Source of the DNA: Lentisphaerota bacterium
GTDB taxonomy: Bacteria; Verrucomicrobiota; Lentisphaeria; Victivallales; UBA1829
DNA length: 64,000 nt
Assembly (NCBI GenBank): GCA_015061915.1
Contig: SUVR01000007.1
Span: forward strand, 62,001-126,000
Direction of reading: 5' to 3'
Shown here: positions 16,887-26,933 of the stretch, one piece after another
Numbering within the stretch: the stretch's first letter is position 1
Layout: each line of letters opens with the position of its first letter
Position numbers and translations under genes: made by a program
The notes under the pieces: model-generated
Seen by the model: the letters and a program-made list of their open reading frames with translations, nothing else
Database searches by the model: none
What the model was told of the DNA's origin: nothing

Positions 16887-18227
<1,341 letters not shown>

Positions 18228-18374
18228 TCATTTAAAAATAGTTCACTTATACTTTAGCCGACTTTTCTGATTTTTCAACCGCATTTTCTGTTTTTTTTCT
18301 AATTTAAAATTGACCACCGCTCTTGCAAATTTTTTACAATGCACTACCTTAATCAAAAACGAAAGGTTTTCAAT

Positions 18375-19583
18375 ATGAGCAATTACTATACTCAGCAGCT
18401 TCCTTGGACTCCCAATTACGACGAAAATGCCATCCCGCCCCACGAGATCCCCGATCCCCTGACCTGTTTCGATGGTACAAAAATCACGACTCCCGAAGAA
18501 TGGTTCTCCAAACGCAGACCGGAACTGATGGCGGCGTATCGCAAATATTTTTACGGCGAAGAACTACCCCTGCCGGACAAGACCGAATATACCCTTCTGG
18601 AAGAGAAAACGATTCTCAACGGACTTGGCATCCGGCGTCAGATCGAACTGAAATTTTCTATGACATCCGGCGCAGAATATAAGATCATCATGCTGGTCTA
18701 TCTCCCTGCCGGAAAGAAGGATGTACCCGTTTTTACAACGCTGAACTTCGTGGGCAATCATGTGGTTGAAGCCGATCCGGACATTATCCCCACAGGAAAC
18801 ATCGGTGATCTTGCAACGGAGCGCGGCTCTGCTTCCCGCCGTTATCCGCTGGACCTGATCCTCGGAAAGGGATATGCCATCGCCGCTGTCACGCACCACG
18901 ACATCTTTTTTGACGATCAGGATACCGGCTGGCAGAACAGTGTCTGTACGAAACTCTTTCAGCTGGATCCGGAAAAATATTCCGCCATCGGCGCCTGGTC
19001 CTGGGGGCTTTCCCGGATGCTGGACTGTCTGACCGCATTTGTGCCGGAGGTCGATCCGGAAAAAGCCATCGTCTGCGGACATTCCCGGCTGGGCAAAACT
19101 TCCCTCTGGACTATGGCGCGGGACGAACGCTTCAAGATGGCGTGTGTCAACGATTCCGGCTGCGGCGGCGCCGCCCTGAACCGGCGTCTTTACGGAGAGA
19201 CGCTCTTTTCCATGGAACACTGCAACAAATTCGGCTTCTGGTTCGTTCCGCTGATGAAGGAATACTGTCTCACGCCCGAAAAACTCCCGGTGGAACAGAA
19301 CGAACTCATCGCCCTTGCTGCGCCCCGGTATATCGCGGTCCACAGTGCAACGGAAGACCAGTGGGCGGACCCGACCGGTGAATATCTTTCCACGTATTAT
19401 GCCGGTCCGGTCTTCCGGCTTTTCGGTATGTCCGGTCCGGAAAGTGAAACTCCGCCCCCGCCGGAAACAGCGGTGGGAAATGAACTGAGTTACTACTGCC
19501 GTATCGGGAAACACGATATCGTTGCAGCAGACTTCGCGCACTATATCGACCGGGCGGATCAGCTTTTCGGCATCAAACGGTAA
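18375..19583 (+). CDS. CE15-type glucuronoyl esterase-like hydrolase
   Basis: CE15 enzymes cleave ester links between lignin alcohols and 4-O-methylglucuronic acid on xylan. The 402 residues show the serine nucleophile motif GHSRLGK (235-241, S237), the NDSGCGGAALNRR block at 259-271, the ATEDQWADPTGEY segment near 325-337 and a C-terminal RIGKHDI histidine. Most CE15 enzymes are exported, but no signal peptide is visible here, so this one would act in the cytoplasm on imported oligosaccharides or a different ester. The start at 18375 follows GAAAGG; an ATG 36 bp earlier is less likely. A possible promoter is TTGACC (18310) with TACAAT (18335), spaced 19 bp. Confidence 0.85.
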   Translation: MSNYYTQQLPWTPNYDENAIPPHEIPDPLTCFDGTKITTPEEWFSKRRPELMAAYRKYFYGEELPLPDKTEYTLLEEKTILNGLGIRRQIELKFSMTSGAEYKIIMLVYLPAGKKDVPVFTTLNFVGNHVVEADPDIIPTGNIGDLATERGSASRRYPLDLILGKGYAIAAVTHHDIFFDDQDTGWQNSVCTKLFQLDPEKYSAIGAWSWGLSRMLDCLTAFVPEVDPEKAIVCGHSRLGKTSLWTMARDERFKMACVNDSGCGGAALNRRLYGETLFSMEHCNKFGFWFVPLMKEYCLTPEKLPVEQNELIALAAPRYIAVHSATEDQWADPTGEYLSTYYAGPVFRLFGMSGPESETPPPPETAVGNELSYYCRIGKHDIVAADFAHYIDRADQLFGIKR

Positions 19584-19660
19584 AACCGCACATAAAGAAA
19601 CGGGATTGTGAACGCAGAATACGGAGCAATCCCCTTAAATGTTTTTGAAAAAAGGGGTTC

Positions 19661-19694
19661 GGGGAAAAGGACCTTTTGCAAAAGGTCTTTCCCC
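19661..19694. terminator. Long hairpin between convergent genes
   Basis: GGGGAAAAGGACCTTTT (19661-19677) pairs with AAAAGGTCTTTCCCC (19680-19694), apart from a two-base bulge. It is preceded by a second possible CCCCTT/AAGGGG pairing (from 19631). It sits between the convergent CE15 and DUF711 genes and may terminate both. The GGTTCGGGGAAAAGG style resembles dispersed hairpin repeats seen in many genomes. Confidence 0.65.
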
Positions 19695-19716
19695 CGCAAT
19701 CATTCTCTTTCCAAAC

Positions 19717-21075
19717 TCAGTTCTTCAAACTGTGGATCGGGGCGGGAACGTGACCGCCTCTGGCGAGGAAGACTTCCGGCGACTGATTCCGCACGGGCAT
19801 GATGGGGGCTTCGCCCAGCAGACCGCCAAAGGAGACCGTATCGCCCACTTTGCAGCCGTAGGCAGGGATGAGCCGGACAGCGGTCGTCTTGGTGTTTGCC
19901 ACGCCGATGGAGATTTCGTCTGCGATGATTCCGGAGATCACTGCGGCACTGGTATCGCCGGGGATGGCGATCATATCCAGTCCCACAGAGCAGACAGCCG
20001 TCATTGCCTCCAGTTTTTCCAGACAGAGTGCGCCGCTGCGGGCAGCTGCGATCATACCGGCATCTTCGGAGACGGGGATGAACGCACCGGAAAGCCCGCC
20101 CACCTGAGACGACGCCATCACGCCGCCTTTTTTGACCGCATCATTCAGCATGGCGAGAGCGGCTGTTGTACCGGGTCCGCCGCACTGTTCCAAGCCCATG
20201 GATTCCAGAATATGCGCCACGGAGTCGCCCACTGCCGGAGTGGGTGCGAGGGACAGGTCCACGATCCCGAAGGGTGCGCCCAACCGCTTGGAGGCTTCAC
20301 GGGCGATCAACTGTCCCACACGGGTAATCTTGAACGCGGTCTTCTTGATCAGTTCTGCCAGCTCGGAAAGATTGCAGTTCCCCGCACGACGGATCGCAGA
20401 TGCCACCACGCCCGGACCGGATACACCCACATTGATCACGGTTTCCGGTTCGCCGATGCCGTGGAACGCACCTGCCATAAAGGGATTATCTTCCGGGGCA
20501 TTGGCAAAAATAACCAGTTTTGCACAGCCGATCGAACCGTTATCACGGGTCAGATACGCCGTTTCTTTGATGATATTTCCCATCTCACGGACGGCATCCA
20601 TATTGATCCCGGCTTTGGTCGAAGCCACGTTCACGCTGGAGCAGACCCGTTCTGTGGCGGTCAGGGCTTCGGGGATCGCATCGATCAGAACCCGGCTGCC
20701 GTTGGTAAAGCCTTTTTGAACCAGCGCACTGTAACCGCCGATAAAATTGATGCCCAGTTCGTGGGCGGCGCGGTCAAGGGTCTTTGCCAGCAGCACAGCA
20801 CCATCCCGGTTCAGTCCGCCGCAAAGCATAGCGATCGGCGTCACGCTGACACGCTTGTTGACGATGGGGATGCCATACATTTTTTCCAGTTCGCAGCCGG
20901 TCCGGACAAGGTCCTTTGCGGAGTACATAATCTTGTCATACACCTGATCCGCCAGCAATCCGGGTGCTGTAGCACGGCAATCCCAGAGAGATACACCCAT
21001 CGTAATGGTCCGGATGTCGAGGCATTCCTCCCGGATCATATTCAAAGTTTCAAGGATATTTTCATGTTCGGGCAT
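19717..21075 (-). CDS. DUF711/UPF0210 family protein (PFL-like)
   Basis: The 452-residue cytoplasmic protein matches the UPF0210 family across its length: [15 protein letters not shown] near the N terminus, [22 protein letters not shown]-like segments ([16 protein letters not shown]) and the C-terminal [19 protein letters not shown]. Proteins of this family have a fold distantly related to glycyl-radical enzymes, but the reaction is unknown. The gene is 8 bp downstream of an ACT-domain gene, a pairing conserved widely in bacteria, which suggests the ACT protein regulates it through an amino-acid ligand. Confidence 0.92.
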   Translation of the reverse strand: MPEHENILETLNMIREECLDIRTITMGVSLWDCRATAPGLLADQVYDKIMYSAKDLVRTGCELEKMYGIPIVNKRVSVTPIAMLCGGLNRDGAVLLAKTLDRAAHELGINFIGGYSALVQKGFTNGSRVLIDAIPEALTATERVCSSVNVASTKAGINMDAVREMGNIIKETAYLTRDNGSIGCAKLVIFANAPEDNPFMAGAFHGIGEPETVINVGVSGPGVVASAIRRAGNCNLSELAELIKKTAFKITRVGQLIAREASKRLGAPFGIVDLSLAPTPAVGDSVAHILESMGLEQCGGPGTTAALAMLNDAVKKGGVMASSQVGGLSGAFIPVSEDAGMIAAARSGALCLEKLEAMTAVCSVGLDMIAIPGDTSAAVISGIIADEISIGVANTKTTAVRLIPAYGCKVGDTVSFGGLLGEAPIMPVRNQSPEVFLARGGHVPAPIHSLKN

Positions 21076-21083
21076 GGCGCACC

Positions 21084-21353
21084 TCAGATCTTGTGCATGG
21101 TGTTGAAAATATCTTCGTGCATGGCATGGATCTCAAGCCCGTTTTCCTTGCCCAGCGCATTCATGCGGTCGATGAACTCCGTGAACGGAACCGTAATCGT
21201 TTGAATATCCGTGATCATGATCATAGTGAAGTAGCCTTTGAGAACAGTTTGGGAAATATCCAGAATATTGACTCCGCAGGCGGCACATTCTGCACTGACT
21301 TTTGCAATGATGCCGACCGAATCCCGACCGATAACTGAAATGACTGCTTTCAT
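21084..21353 (-). CDS. ACT domain protein (UPF0237 family)
   Basis: The 89 residues form a single ACT domain ([21 protein letters not shown]..., [20 protein letters not shown]). ACT domains usually bind amino acids and regulate metabolic enzymes. It is immediately upstream of the DUF711 gene and is almost certainly co-transcribed with it; the ligand is unknown. Confidence 0.93.
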   Translation of the reverse strand: MKAVISVIGRDSVGIIAKVSAECAACGVNILDISQTVLKGYFTMIMITDIQTITVPFTEFIDRMNALGKENGLEIHAMHEDIFNTMHKI

Positions 21354-21477
21354 GGTTTGAATCTCCTGTATTTTAAGTTCTTTTTCTATCTATCTCCATA
21401 AATTTAGCACAATTTTTCGACAATTCAACCCGGAAATGCAAAAAATACGCTTCCGCACTTTTATTTTTCAGAATGTA

Positions 21478-21486
21478 TGCTATATT
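21478..21486 (+). promoter_or_regulatory. Extended -10 promoter candidate for hisG
   Basis: TGC followed by TATATT (21481-21486) matches an extended -10 element about 60 bp before hisG. The -35 region is poor. No His-codon-rich leader peptide or attenuator is present in the leader. Confidence 0.55.
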
Positions 21487-21545
21487 ATGCCCGTAATCGT
21501 TACTGAAAACAAAACAATACAATACTATACAAGGAGAATAAAAAC

Positions 21546-22421
21546 ATGGGCAATAAACTCATGCTCGGTATTCCGAAAGGAAGCCTCGAAACATCTACGA
21601 CCGCTATGTTTGCAAAAGCGGGCTACAAGATCGAGATCAGCTCCCGGTCCTACTATCCCACGATCGACGATCCGGAAATCGAATGTATGCTCATCCGCGC
21701 TCAGGAAATGTCCAAATATATCGAAGAAGGCATCCTGGATTGCGGTCTTACCGGCTTTGACTGGATTCAGGAAAATGGATCCGATGTGGTGGAAGCCGCC
21801 GAACTGGTTTACGGGAAAGTCGGCAGAAACCCGCTCCGCTGGGTCCTCGCTGTGCCGGAAGATTCCGACATCAAGTGCGCCGCCGATCTGGAAGGAAAAC
21901 GTATCGCTACGGAAGCTGTCGGTATGACGAAGCGCTATCTGGAAAAGCACGGCGTCAATGCCAAGGTGGAATTCTCCTGGGGCGCAACAGAAGTCAAACC
22001 GCCCCGCTTCGCCGATGCCATCGTTGAAATCACCGAAACCGGTTCCAGCCTGCGTGCAAACCGCCTGAAAATCATTGATACCCTCTGCATCAGCACCACC
22101 CGCTTCATCGCAAACAAGGAAGCGATGCAGGATCCGTTCAAGAAGCAGAAGATCGAAAAACTTTCCATGATGCTCAAGGCGGTTCTCGCAGCCGAAGGCA
22201 AAGTCGGTCTGAAACTGAACGTCCACAAAGATGATCTGGAACAGGTTATCGCAAAACTGCCCAGTCTGGAACATCCGACAGTCTCCCAGCTCGCCGATCC
22301 TGCCTGGTTCGCACTGGAAACCATCGTGGACGAACACGTGCTGCGTGATCTGATCCCCGAACTCAAGGCGCTCAACGCCAAAGGTATCGTGGAATATCCG
22401 CTCAATAAGATCGTGGACTGA
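21546..22421 (+). CDS. hisG: ATP phosphoribosyltransferase, long form
   Basis: It catalyses the first step of histidine synthesis, joining ATP and PRPP. The 291 residues indicate the long HisG_L form: catalytic domains with [19 protein letters not shown] and the PRPP-binding [17 protein letters not shown], then a C-terminal regulatory domain of about 75 residues ([15 protein letters not shown]..., [26 protein letters not shown]) that usually binds histidine. A strong AAGGAG site precedes the start. No other his gene is nearby, so the pathway genes are scattered. Confidence 0.96.
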   Translation: MGNKLMLGIPKGSLETSTTAMFAKAGYKIEISSRSYYPTIDDPEIECMLIRAQEMSKYIEEGILDCGLTGFDWIQENGSDVVEAAELVYGKVGRNPLRWVLAVPEDSDIKCAADLEGKRIATEAVGMTKRYLEKHGVNAKVEFSWGATEVKPPRFADAIVEITETGSSLRANRLKIIDTLCISTTRFIANKEAMQDPFKKQKIEKLSMMLKAVLAAEGKVGLKLNVHKDDLEQVIAKLPSLEHPTVSQLADPAWFALETIVDEHVLRDLIPELKALNAKGIVEYPLNKIVD

Positions 22422-22444
22422 TCTGATCCACGGATAAGGCAATC

Positions 22445-22621
22445 GTACGCCCGGAAAGGGCGGCGGTCACGGCTCCGCAGAGCATCGCTCTGTGGAGCCT
22501 GCTTTTTTACCGGCGTGAGGACAGCACATCAAATGCGCCCGCCCGCCGGTAAAAAAGCGAAAAGCCGAAGCGCCATTCCGCGCTCCGGCTTTTTTGTGAC
22601 CGCCGCCCTTTCCGGGCGTAC
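22445..22621. repeat. Closed four-way-junction inverted repeat, copy B
   Basis: This 177-bp element fills the gap between the convergent hisG and GDSL genes. The closing stem is a perfect 26-bp inverted repeat (22445-22470 with 22596-22621), extended by GATCCAC/GTGGATC (22425-22431 and 22624-22630). Inside are hairpin 1 (22471-22483 with 22487-22499, 13 bp with one G-T), hairpin 2 (GCTTTTTTACCGGCG, 22501-22515, with 22544-22558, 15 bp perfect, 28-nt loop) and hairpin 3 (22560-22573 with 22580-22593, one mismatch). Almost nothing is unpaired at the junction. The T-run/CCGGCG middle hairpin links it to copy A at 5621-5776. The role is unknown. Confidence 0.87.
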
Positions 22622-22630
22622 TTGTGGATC

Positions 22631-23254
22631 TTACAATCCCATCGCTTTTTCCCAGGCGTTGGCGAGGATGCGATGTCCTGCCGGGGTGGGATGGACGCCA
22701 TCGCCGAGCCAGTAAGTGGAGGGAGCCAGTTTTGCGGTTTCGTCGAAGAGGCTCTGCGCGGGGATGAAGATGGCATTGAATTCTTCTGCCAGTTTTTTCA
22801 CGACGGCAGCGCGTTCGCGGACTTCATCCATCATCACGTAGTTCGGTTCGTATGTACCGAGGAAGGGTTCGATCAGGATCAACTGGACGCCGGGGAGGGT
22901 ATCCACGGTCCACTGGAGCAGTTCACGGAAGATCCGTTCATAGCGCGGCACTTCCACGCCGTTTTTGTTACCGAATTCGTGCCAGGTGTCATTGACGCCG
23001 ATGAGGATGCTGAGAATATCCGGCTTCAGGTTCAGGCAATCCGCTTTCCAGCGGGCGTAGAGGTCCACGATACGGTTGCCGCTGATGCCGCGGTTGACCA
23101 CTTCATATTCCTGCGGGTATTTGCTCCACAAATCGGCTGCCACCATACCGGGATAACCGGGGCTGACGCCGAAGCTGTTGAATCCGGCGACATCTTCTCT
23201 GCTGCGGCCGCAATCCGTGATGGAATCGCCCTGAAAGAGGATCTTTTTTGTCAT
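22631..23254 (-). CDS. SGNH/GDSL-family hydrolase
   Basis: The 207 residues show all four SGNH blocks: GDSITD with S11 (block I), GISGNR (block II), GVNDTW (block III) and DGVHPTPAGH with the catalytic Asp and His (block V). Members hydrolyse esters of carbohydrates, lipids or peptidoglycan. There is no signal peptide, so an intracellular deacetylase or esterase acting on sugars is a reasonable guess. It is transcribed away from xseB and converges on hisG across repeat copy B. Confidence 0.92.
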   Translation of the reverse strand: MTKKILFQGDSITDCGRSREDVAGFNSFGVSPGYPGMVAADLWSKYPQEYEVVNRGISGNRIVDLYARWKADCLNLKPDILSILIGVNDTWHEFGNKNGVEVPRYERIFRELLQWTVDTLPGVQLILIEPFLGTYEPNYVMMDEVRERAAVVKKLAEEFNAIFIPAQSLFDETAKLAPSTYWLGDGVHPTPAGHRILANAWEKAMGL

Positions 23255-23329
23255 TTTTCACTCCTGAAAGTTGATTTTCAATTTTTTTATGTTATTTTAT
23301 ACTCATCAAAAATGAATATGGAGTACAAT

Positions 23330-23593
23330 ATGCCACAGGATACGGAAAAAATCAAGGACGATTCGCAGAAAAACTTTGAAAATGCCCTTACCAGATTGGA
23401 AGAAATTGCTGCCGAACTGGAAAAAGGCGGACTTTCTCTTGCGGATATGACGGCTCTCGCCAAAGAGGGTATGGAACTTTCGGATTACTGTTCCGCTCAG
23501 CTCAAAGATCTGGAAACGGTCCTGCTCCAGCTTCAGAAAGATTCCCCCGAAGGGCAGACCTGGAAAAATTTTGAAACGGACGACAACGACTGA
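23330..23593 (+). CDS. xseB: Exodeoxyribonuclease VII small subunit
   Basis: The 87-residue helical protein matches XseB (NFENALTRLEEIAAELEKGG, SLADMTALAKEGMELSDYCSAQL). It binds the large subunit XseA to form an ATP-independent single-strand exonuclease. The ATG at 23330 is preferred because GGAG lies 6 nt upstream; ATGs at 23312 and 23318 would overlap that site. The stop abuts the convergent rsmI stop. xseA is not in the window. Confidence 0.92.
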   Translation: MPQDTEKIKDDSQKNFENALTRLEEIAAELEKGGLSLADMTALAKEGMELSDYCSAQLKDLETVLLQLQKDSPEGQTWKNFETDDND

Positions 23594-24307
23594 TCAATCC
23601 GCGTCTTTTTCTACATCCGGGTCCGCATAGACCAGCAACACACATTCGCCCTTCCAACTGCGTCCTTTTGTGCGTGCCAGCACATCGCCCACTGTTCCCC
23701 GCAGGATCTCTTCATGGACTTTTGTAGCTTCACGGGTCAGGGAGATTTTTGTCTCCGGTCCCATTTTTTCGGCGATCTCGTTCATCAACTTTTCGATCCG
23801 GAACGGAGATTCAAAGATAACACAGGTTTTTCCGCTGGCGGCGATGGCATCCAACGCTGCACCACGTCTTCCGCTTTTCACGGGCAGAAAACCGCAGAAA
23901 ATGAACTGGTCCGAGGGCAGGGCACTTGCTGCAACGGCAAACGTCAGAGCGGAGACCCCCGGCACAATCACCGGTTCGATCCCGGCTTCAACGGCGGACC
24001 GCATCAGCAGAAAACCGGGGTCGGCGATACAGGGCATACCCGCATCGCTCACAAGAACGACTTTTTCCCCCGAAAGAACGCGGTCGATGAGTTCCGGCGT
24101 TTTGCCGTGTTCGTTGAAAATATGATAGGGGATCAGTTTCTTTTTGATCTCAAAATGATCCAGCAGGATCCGGCTGCGACGGGTATCTTCCGCATAGATC
24201 ACATCCGCCTCCTGCAACACCCGGATCGCCCGCAGGGTGATATCTTCCAGATTTCCGATGGGCGTTGCAACAAGGGAGAGTGTGCCCGTCTGTTCAGAGT
24301 TTGCCAT
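23594..24307 (-). CDS. rsmI: 16S rRNA (cytidine1402-2'-O)-methyltransferase
   Basis: RsmI methylates the ribose of C1402 in the decoding centre, using S-adenosylmethionine. The 237 residues carry the tetrapyrrole-methylase fold: LVATPIGNLEDITLRA, YAEDTRRS, LVSDAGMPCIADPG, VPGVSALTFAVAASALP and the FESPFRI motif. The start at 24307 (MANSEQ) gives the expected N terminus; in-frame codons upstream lie inside the preceding gene. It overlaps the end of the 70-residue gene by 14 bp, implying translational coupling. Confidence 0.95.
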   Translation of the reverse strand: MANSEQTGTLSLVATPIGNLEDITLRAIRVLQEADVIYAEDTRRSRILLDHFEIKKKLIPYHIFNEHGKTPELIDRVLSGEKVVLVSDAGMPCIADPGFLLMRSAVEAGIEPVIVPGVSALTFAVAASALPSDQFIFCGFLPVKSGRRGAALDAIAASGKTCVIFESPFRIEKLMNEIAEKMGPETKISLTREATKVHEEILRGTVGDVLARTKGRSWKGECVLLVYADPDVEKDAD

Positions 24308-24506
24308 TGAAATAATCCGTTTTGTTTTTTTCCAAAAGCAAGCCCACCTGATCCAGGTCGATCGGCGTATAGCCCTGATCTTCCAGATAGGCACAGAATT
24401 CCAACCAGTCACGGTGATTCCATTCTCCGTGATGATCTTTTACAAAATCCGCCGCAAGAGAGGTCTTGGCAAAGCGTGTAAGATTCATTTCCGCGCTTGA
24501 AGTCAT
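24294..24506 (-). CDS. Conserved-looking 70-residue protein of unknown function
   Basis: The protein starts MTSSAEMNLTRF and contains a compact motif, HGEWNHRDWLEFCAYLEDQG, then YTPIDLDQVGLLLEKNK. It has no membrane segment or signal peptide. The 14-bp overlap with rsmI and the regular helix-like pattern support a real gene. I do not recognise the family. The start codon at 24506 was chosen because upstream in-frame residues run into repeat DNA. Confidence 0.7.
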   Translation of the reverse strand: MTSSAEMNLTRFAKTSLAADFVKDHHGEWNHRDWLEFCAYLEDQGYTPIDLDQVGLLLEKNKTDYFNGKL

Positions 24507-24666
24507 GATGCAGTATCCTTTGTTATGAGTGTCTTCTGAAATTTGGTCATATAATATACTCCAATTTTTAAAATTTACAACTGTGAAAGTGATTTTTTTA
24601 TCAAAGTTTTTTTTGCGCTCATTTTTTCTGAAAGGACCGGGGAACACTTCTCTGTCCGGATTGTCC

Positions 24667-24930
24667 GGCAAATAAATCCCCCCGTGCCGAGACGAAACGA
24701 AGTTGAGTTGGGCGGCATTATAAAAAGGTGGCTTTGCACTCCATACCTTTTTGGCAAATGAATCCCCCCGAGCGGCAAGCGAGCTTGCGAAGCTGCTTGT
24801 CCCGCCATAGCTTCAGCGACGGCGGAAGCCGCACTACAGGAAGGGGTGCTTTGCACTCCATGCCTTTGGCATGGCAAATAAATCCCCACGTGCCGCGAAC
24901 AAGCGAAGCGTTGTTGGGCGGCACAATTAA
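24667..24930. repeat. Three tandem copies of a GGCAAATrAATCCCC repeat
   Basis: Units start at 24667, 24753 and 24873. Each opens with GGCAAAT(A/G)AATCCCC followed by a GC-rich imperfect palindrome. In unit 3, GTGCCG (24890-24895) pairs with CGGCAC (24919-24924), with AACAA/TTGTT inside. Units 1 and 2 end with TTTGCACTCCAT and CCTTT; in unit 2 this forms CCATGCC/GGCATGG. Minus-strand frames through it encode repeated GGFIC...GMECKA peptides, but these follow from the repeat and are not convincing genes. It resembles a dispersed REP-like family. It occupies the long gap between the 70-residue gene and the hydrogenase operon. Confidence 0.8.
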
Positions 24931-24932
24931 AA

Positions 24933-25039
24933 CACCCCTTTGGGGTGCTGTTTTTGACGGCTCCCCCTTACCCCCATTCATGCGTTCAGTCGCCCGTCAA
25001 AAACAGACCCGTCCGGATCACCGGGGAACTTTTCCCCGG
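24933..25039. repeat. Three successive hairpins beside the repeat array (copy C-like)
   Basis: CACCCC (24933-24938) pairs with GGGGTG (24942-24947). Directly next to it, CTGTTTTTGACGG (24948-24960) pairs with CCGTCAAAAACAG (24994-25006), 13 bp perfect with a 33-nt loop. Then CCGGGGAA (25021-25028) pairs with TTCCCCGG (25032-25039). The plan of three hairpins with a T-run middle arm resembles repeat copies A and B, but no closing stem is visible, so this may be a degenerate or distinct relative. Confidence 0.6.
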
Positions 25040-25120
25040 CGACATTAAGGTACGGCGCGTCAAATAAATGACACAAAAAACTTTCATCCCGGACATTTTC
25101 TGGTCCGGCTCCTGCACATA

Positions 25121-25154
25121 AAAAAAAGGCCCCGGCATCACTGCCGGAGCCTTT
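25121..25154 (-). terminator. Intrinsic terminator of the hydrogenase operon
   Basis: AAAGGC-c-CCGGCA (25125-25137) pairs with TGCCGG-a-GCCTTT (25142-25154). On the minus strand a run of T follows (25121-25127). It lies 25 bp beyond the hydA stop. Confidence 0.88.
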
Positions 25155-25179
25155 GAAACTCGACTTGTTGTCGGGCGAC

Positions 25180-26922
25180 TTACTTCTGGTGGTAAGTCGT
25201 GTGCAGCAGGTGGTGAGCCTTTTCGCTGCCCGGTTCACCCAGGAAGTCAGCATAGAGCTTCTGAATGTCGGAGTTTTCATGGGAGAGACGCAGGGTCTTG
25301 CGTTCGTCTTCGCTGTAGATACCCTTCATGCGCTTTTCCAGCAGGTCGGTGTGACCGTGCAGGAACGGCTGACCGCCACCGTTGATACAGCCGCCGGGGC
25401 AAGCCATAATTTCGATCGCCTGGAAGCGATCCGGTTCCTGACGGACTTTTTCCAGAACCTTGCGGGCATTACCCAGACCGGAGCAGACAGCCACATTGAT
25501 GGACTTGCCCGGAGCGATCTGAACCGTTGCTTCCTTCACGCCGTCGAGACCGCGGACCGCGCGGAAGTTGATGGCATCGCCTTCCAGATTCTTGCCGTTG
25601 AGCATGAAGTAGACGGAGCGGCAGGCTGCTTCCAGAACACCACCGGTAACACCGAAGATGTCGGCTGCACCGGAGGATTCGCCCAGCGGGCTGTCATACT
25701 GTTCGTCATCCATGTTCGCCAGGTTCACACCGGCTTCGCGGAACATACGGCAGAGTTCGCGGGTGGTGACCACAAAGTCAACATCGCGGACGCCGTCCTT
25801 GGAGAATTCCGGACGGGCAGCTTCGTATTTCTTCGCCTGGCAGGGCATAATGGAGACCACGATCAGATCTTCCGGCTTAACGCCGATCTTTTCTGCGTAG
25901 TAGGTCTTGGCGATCGCACCAAACATCTGCTGCGGAGATTTGCAGCTGGACGGAATGTGGAGCAGATCGGGGAAGTTGTGTTCGATAAAGTTGATCCAGC
26001 CCGGGCAGCAGCTGGTCAGGATCGGCAGGTTCTTGCCTTCCTTGATGCGCTGCACGATTTCCGTGCCTTCTTCCATGATCGTCAGGTCAGCGGAGAAGTT
26101 GGTGTCAAAGACTTTGTCGAAGCCGAGAGCGCGGAGACCGGCAACCAGTTTGCCGGTGATGGCAACACCCGGTTCAAAACCGAATTCCTGACCGACCGCA
26201 ACGCGGACTGCCGGAGCAGTCTGAACAATGACCGTCTTGCTGGGATCGTTGATCGCAGCCCAGACTTTCTTCACATAGCTGATACCGGTAATGGCGCCGA
26301 CCGGGCAGGCATTGACGCACTGACCGCAGAAGGTGCAGGAGGTATCCGCCAGCGGGATCATGCTGGCAGTGCCGACTTTTGCCTTGAAACCACGGCCGTA
26401 GCCGGTCAAAGCACCGACCGTCTGCACTTTGTTACAGACCGTTTCGCAACGGCGGCACATAATGCACTTGGAAAGGTCGCGCATGATGGCTTCGCTGGAG
26501 TTGTCAACGGGGAACTGGTTGACTTCGCCCTTGTACTGAACTTCGTTGATGCCGAATTCAGCAGCAAGTTTCTGGAGGCTGCATTCCCGGTTCTTCGGGC
26601 AGGTGAGACAGTCGTTCGGGTGGTCACTGAGCATCAGTTCCAGAACGGTTCTGCGGGCCTTGAGAGCGCGCTGGGTATTGGTGTGGACAACCATGCCTTC
26701 CATGACCGGAGTCGCGCAGGCAGGTGCCAGGTTACGGCGTTTTTCAACTTCCACCACGCAGATGCGGCAGGAGGCAGGCTTGTTGCCGATGCCGCAGCCG
26801 AGCTTTTCACAGTAGCAGAGAGTCGGAATTTTGATGTTCAGCTGTTTTGCTGCATCAAGAATCGTGGAACCGGCGGGAACAGAGACCGGCTTTCCGTTAA
26901 TGGTAAGATTGACGGTATTCAT
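25180..26922 (-). CDS. hydA: [FeFe]-hydrogenase catalytic subunit (HydA, trimeric type)
   Basis: It reduces protons to H2, or the reverse. The 580 residues start with a [2Fe-2S] ferredoxin domain (CYCEKLGCGIGNKPASCRIC, 36-55). Next comes a His-Cys3 4Fe-4S site (HPNDCLTCPKNREC, 101-114) and two 4Fe-4S motifs (CIMCRRCETVC, 153-163; CTFCGQCVNACP, 196-207). The H-cluster domain has L1 TSCCPGW (303-309), L2 MPCQAKKYE (359-367) and L3 ACPGGCINGGGQP (507-519). With hydB and hydC it should form an NADH-dependent, probably ferredoxin-bifurcating, complex (group A3-like). The start at 26922 gives the correct N terminus. Maturases HydE, F and G are not in the window. Confidence 0.96.
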   Translation of the reverse strand: MNTVNLTINGKPVSVPAGSTILDAAKQLNIKIPTLCYCEKLGCGIGNKPASCRICVVEVEKRRNLAPACATPVMEGMVVHTNTQRALKARRTVLELMLSDHPNDCLTCPKNRECSLQKLAAEFGINEVQYKGEVNQFPVDNSSEAIMRDLSKCIMCRRCETVCNKVQTVGALTGYGRGFKAKVGTASMIPLADTSCTFCGQCVNACPVGAITGISYVKKVWAAINDPSKTVIVQTAPAVRVAVGQEFGFEPGVAITGKLVAGLRALGFDKVFDTNFSADLTIMEEGTEIVQRIKEGKNLPILTSCCPGWINFIEHNFPDLLHIPSSCKSPQQMFGAIAKTYYAEKIGVKPEDLIVVSIMPCQAKKYEAARPEFSKDGVRDVDFVVTTRELCRMFREAGVNLANMDDEQYDSPLGESSGAADIFGVTGGVLEAACRSVYFMLNGKNLEGDAINFRAVRGLDGVKEATVQIAPGKSINVAVCSGLGNARKVLEKVRQEPDRFQAIEIMACPGGCINGGGQPFLHGHTDLLEKRMKGIYSEDERKTLRLSHENSDIQKLYADFLGEPGSEKAHHLLHTTYHQK

Positions 26923-26933
26923 AGTTTCGCACC

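Noticed and set aside
21354-21545. Histidine leader peptide or attenuator before hisG
   Set aside because: No run of His codons and no terminator-antiterminator pair was found in the leader.
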